Assembly (NCBI GenBank): GCA_023441905.1
Contig: JAEZNC010000228.1
Coordinates: 1-8,776 of the forward strand
Direction: 5' to 3'
Length of the DNA: 8,776 nt
Source: Bacillota bacterium
GTDB taxonomy: Bacteria; Bacillota; Clostridia; Christensenellales; SZUA-584
Below the pieces are notes generated by a model. That model was given only the letters and a program-made list of their open reading frames with translations, searched no databases and was not told where the DNA came from. The position numbers were made by a program, and so were the translations under genes. Of the stretch, positions 7,076-8,776 are shown one piece after another. The number at the start of each line of letters is the position of its first letter. The stretch's first letter is position 1.

Positions 7076-7938
7076 GTGATCAGGCGGAAAGACTTCGCAT
7101 GCTGATGCACATGCAAAAAAAACAAATGAAGATTTTTACTGTCACGAGCGGCAAAGGAGGGGTCGGCAAATCCAGCATTGCGCTGAACATCGGCATCGCC
7201 CTAAACAGGTTCGGACGGCGGGCCCTGATTATCGACACAGACTTTGGGTTTTCGAATATTGATGTGATGCTGGGTGTAAGAACAAAGTATGACTTGATGG
7301 ACGTGGTTGGCGGGCGCAAAGAAATCGGCGAGATCATAGAAACAGGGCTCGAAGGCGTGCAGTTTATTTCGGGCGGTTCGGGCGTGTACGAGCTGACCAA
7401 GCTCGGCTCGTTGCAGCTGATGGGAATTGTGGACAAAGTGCTTTCGCTGGAAAGCGTATGCGATACGATTATATTTGATACGGGCGCAGGTATTAACGAA
7501 AATACGTTGCGGCTGATTAATGCGGGTGACGATACGATTCTTGTGACCACACCGGAACCGACTTCGGTTGTGGACGCGTATGCACTGCTGAAAATCGTCA
7601 ACGAGCAGGGCGTCCATCCGAATGTCAGCCTTGTTCTCAATAAGGTTGAAGACAAAAGAGAGGCCAGTTCCGTGATGGACGGCCTTGTTCGGATTGTGGA
7701 GAAAAATACGGAAATCAAAATGAAAAAACTTGGTGTGATATCACGCGATCCCAATATGCTCAGCGCGGTAAAAAAACAGGTTCCGATACTCGTGAGCCAT
7801 CCGCAGTGTGCGGCATCAACCGATATCAACCAAATTGTCAGTGCTATCCTCGATATTCCTGTTCCGGAGCGCAGAAAGCCCGGGCTTGCGGGTTTTCTGG
7901 ATCGGTTTATTATGAGAAGCGACACGGCAAAGGAGTAA
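7072..7938 (+). CDS. flhG: Flagellar number regulator FlhG (MinD-like ATPase; YlxH/FleN)
   Basis: FlhG is a MinD/ParA-type ATPase that limits flagellar number and turns off FlhF by stimulating its GTPase. The 288-residue product starts with MSDQAERLR: the DQAxxLR helix (residues 3-9) is the known FlhF-activating motif, which confirms both the identity and the ATG start, since later starts would lose it. The deviant Walker A motif SGKGGVGKSS is at 26-35, followed by IIDTDFGFSNIDVMLGV (53-69) and the Walker B-like IIFDTGAGI. The end, AGFLDRFIM followed by a charged tail, resembles the amphipathic membrane-targeting helix of MinD/FlhG. GAGGA (7061-7065) is the ribosome site, and the start overlaps the flhF stop. 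An A8 run at 7115-7122 lies between activator helix and ATPase domain. A cell-division MinD is unlikely because of the DQAxxLR motif and the flagellar context. Confidence 0.96.
   Translation: MSDQAERLRMLMHMQKKQMKIFTVTSGKGGVGKSSIALNIGIALNRFGRRALIIDTDFGFSNIDVMLGVRTKYDLMDVVGGRKEIGEIIETGLEGVQFISGGSGVYELTKLGSLQLMGIVDKVLSLESVCDTIIFDTGAGINENTLRLINAGDDTILVTTPEPTSVVDAYALLKIVNEQGVHPNVSLVLNKVEDKREASSVMDGLVRIVEKNTEIKMKKLGVISRDPNMLSAVKKQVPILVSHPQCAASTDINQIVSAILDIPVPERRKPGLAGFLDRFIMRSDTAKE
7929..7935 (+). promoter_or_regulatory. Ribosome binding site that supports the GTG start of the PilZ gene
   Basis: AAAGGAG overlaps the last codons of flhG and lies seven bases before GTG 7943. It favours this start over the in-frame ATG at 7979, which lacks a comparable site and would trim the N-terminal domain. 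Confidence 0.65.
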
Positions 7939-7942
7939 CAGC

Positions 7943-8599
7943 GTGCATTTTGATGAGATTGTAACGGTTGGGGAACTCATGGAGCTGCAAATCGGTGACC
8001 TTGCCGTGAAAACAAAGCTGCAGGATATATTGGAGAATCGCCGTTTTACGGTGTTTCATCCAACGTTAAAAGGGGTACCTATCCCATTAACAAGGCATGA
8101 CAGTGTAAAGATTTGTTTTTACCGCTCAAACGGCGTGTTTTCGTATGAGGCAAAGATCATCGATTGGTATGTTAATAACAAGCTGCAGCTTTGCGAGCTT
8201 GAAGCCGTCACCGAGGTTGTTAAATTTCAGCGCCGTAAGAGCTTTCGCCTGCCGATTATGCTCAGTGTCACACTAAGGCGGCTGGACGGGGATGAGGAGG
8301 AGCAGAGCAGAACATACAAAGGCAGGACGGTGGATATCTCCGAGGATGGCATGCTGCTAAGCTGCTTCCAGAGCTTTCCGAGCGGGACACCGATCAGTGC
8401 CGAAATAAGGCTGCCGGATATGCAGACCAGGGTTTTCAAAACCCAAGTCTTAAGGTGTGAAACACCATTTAACGATAATGATCCTCACAACATGGTGCTG
8501 TTGTTTTTAAACTGTTCACAGCACGACCGCACCTTCCTGGCACGCTTTATTATGCGTCAGCAAATCATTGCCAGGAAAAAAAGAGGATCCGGGAAGTGA
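7943..8599 (+). CDS. YcgR-like PilZ-domain c-di-GMP receptor, probable flagellar brake
   Basis: The 218-residue product has the two-domain layout of YcgR-type proteins: an N-terminal beta-rich PilZN/YcgR-like domain (about 1-92) and a C-terminal PilZ domain (about 93-210). Both c-di-GMP contact motifs are present: RRKSFR at 97-102 (the RxxxR motif) and DISEDG at 131-136 (the D/NxSxxG motif). In known family members such as YcgR of E. coli and YpfA/DgrA of B. subtilis, c-di-GMP binding makes the protein slow or stop the flagellar motor. That role is inferred here from the motifs and from the place between flhG and the flagellar sigma gene. No signal peptide or membrane segment is seen, so it should be cytoplasmic. 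It starts with GTG four bases after the flhG stop and ends just before the next gene. A gene symbol is left open because names differ among lineages. Confidence 0.88.
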   Translation: MHFDEIVTVGELMELQIGDLAVKTKLQDILENRRFTVFHPTLKGVPIPLTRHDSVKICFYRSNGVFSYEAKIIDWYVNNKLQLCELEAVTEVVKFQRRKSFRLPIMLSVTLRRLDGDEEEQSRTYKGRTVDISEDGMLLSCFQSFPSGTPISAEIRLPDMQTRVFKTQVLRCETPFNDNDPHNMVLLFLNCSQHDRTFLARFIMRQQIIARKKRGSGK

Positions 8600-8603
8600 G
8601 AAA

Positions 8604-8776
8604 ATGAACGTAGGCTCTGATGTGCATCAGATATGGGAACGATACACAAAAGAAAAAACAATCGAGCTTAAGAATGAGCTGGTTCTGCATTATTTGCCGC
8701 AGGTCAAAAGCATTGTGCTGCGGTTGATGCCGACCTATAAGGCATACAGCAATTACGATGATATGTTAAGCTGCGG
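8604..8776 (+). CDS. fliA: FliA/SigD-type flagellar sigma factor, N-terminal part (cut by window end)
   Basis: Only the first 57 codons are present; the reading frame stays open to the window edge. The N-terminus contains IWERYTKEKTIELKNELVLH followed by YLPQVKSIVLRL and SNYDDMLSCG. This matches the start of sigma-70 family group 3 proteins of the FliA/WhiG/SigD type: a W-x-R/K-Y segment, the E-L-K/R-N-x-L helix, HYLPxVKxI and a DDLxSxG region. In flagellated Firmicutes this sigma factor drives late genes such as flagellin and motor proteins. The ATG lies four bases after the PilZ stop, behind a modest purine-rich site (GGGAAGTGAG, 8591-8600). Position at the end of the flhF-flhG-pilZ run fits fliA in Clostridia and sigD in Bacillus. 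DNA-binding regions lie beyond the window, so a related sigma factor cannot be fully excluded. Confidence 0.85.
   Translation, partial: MNVGSDVHQIWERYTKEKTIELKNELVLHYLPQVKSIVLRLMPTYKAYSNYDDMLSC

Noticed and set aside
7080..7925. A 281-codon open frame on the minus strand opposite flhG
   Set aside because: It mirrors flhG almost end to end, and its product is Ser/Thr/Ile-rich without motifs, as expected from the complement of a coding frame.

Overview
The window is a nearly gap-free stretch of a chromosomal flagellar operon, all on the + strand. It most likely comes from a Gram-positive, Clostridia-like bacterium. Three things support this. The gene order fliO-fliP-fliQ-fliR-flhB-flhA-flhF-flhG is the Firmicutes fla/che order. 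Shine-Dalgarno sites are common and purine-rich, and non-ATG starts are frequent (GTG for fliQ, flhF and the PilZ gene; TTG for flhA). The chemotaxis genes that follow flhG in Bacillus are absent, and a PilZ gene followed by a sigma factor takes their place, as in many Clostridia. Base composition looks balanced (not counted), with one AT-rich gap at 307-380. No species is claimed.

Layout: 13-306 is fliE, the rod/MS-ring adaptor. After the 74-base AT-rich gap come the membrane parts of the flagellar type III export gate: fliO (381-881), fliP (874-1695), fliQ (1744-2013), fliR (2023-2808), flhB (2805-3878) and flhA (3875-5917). These are followed by the placement/number pair flhF (5918-7075) and flhG (7072-7938), then a YcgR-type PilZ protein (7943-8599), and the first 57 codons of a FliA/SigD-type sigma factor (8604-8776, cut by the window end). 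Start and stop codons overlap at fliO/fliP, fliR/flhB, flhB/flhA and flhF/flhG, and abut at flhA/flhF, so translation is probably coupled.

Together: FliO helps assemble the FliP-FliQ-FliR gate. FlhB switches substrate class through its NPTH autocleavage site. FlhA forms the export ring, and FliE is the first rod protein to dock on the gate. FlhF (SRP-type GTPase) and FlhG (MinD-type ATPase with a DQAxxLR activator helix) set where and how many flagella are built. The PilZ protein probably links c-di-GMP to motor output, and the sigma factor would switch on late flagellar genes.

I found no new system, mobile element, RNA gene, CRISPR array or terminator. The points worth a second look are small: fliE placed against fliO, a lipobox-like signal peptide on FliP, ribosome-site strengths that parallel export-gate stoichiometry, and an A8 tract between the activator helix and the ATPase domain of FlhG.
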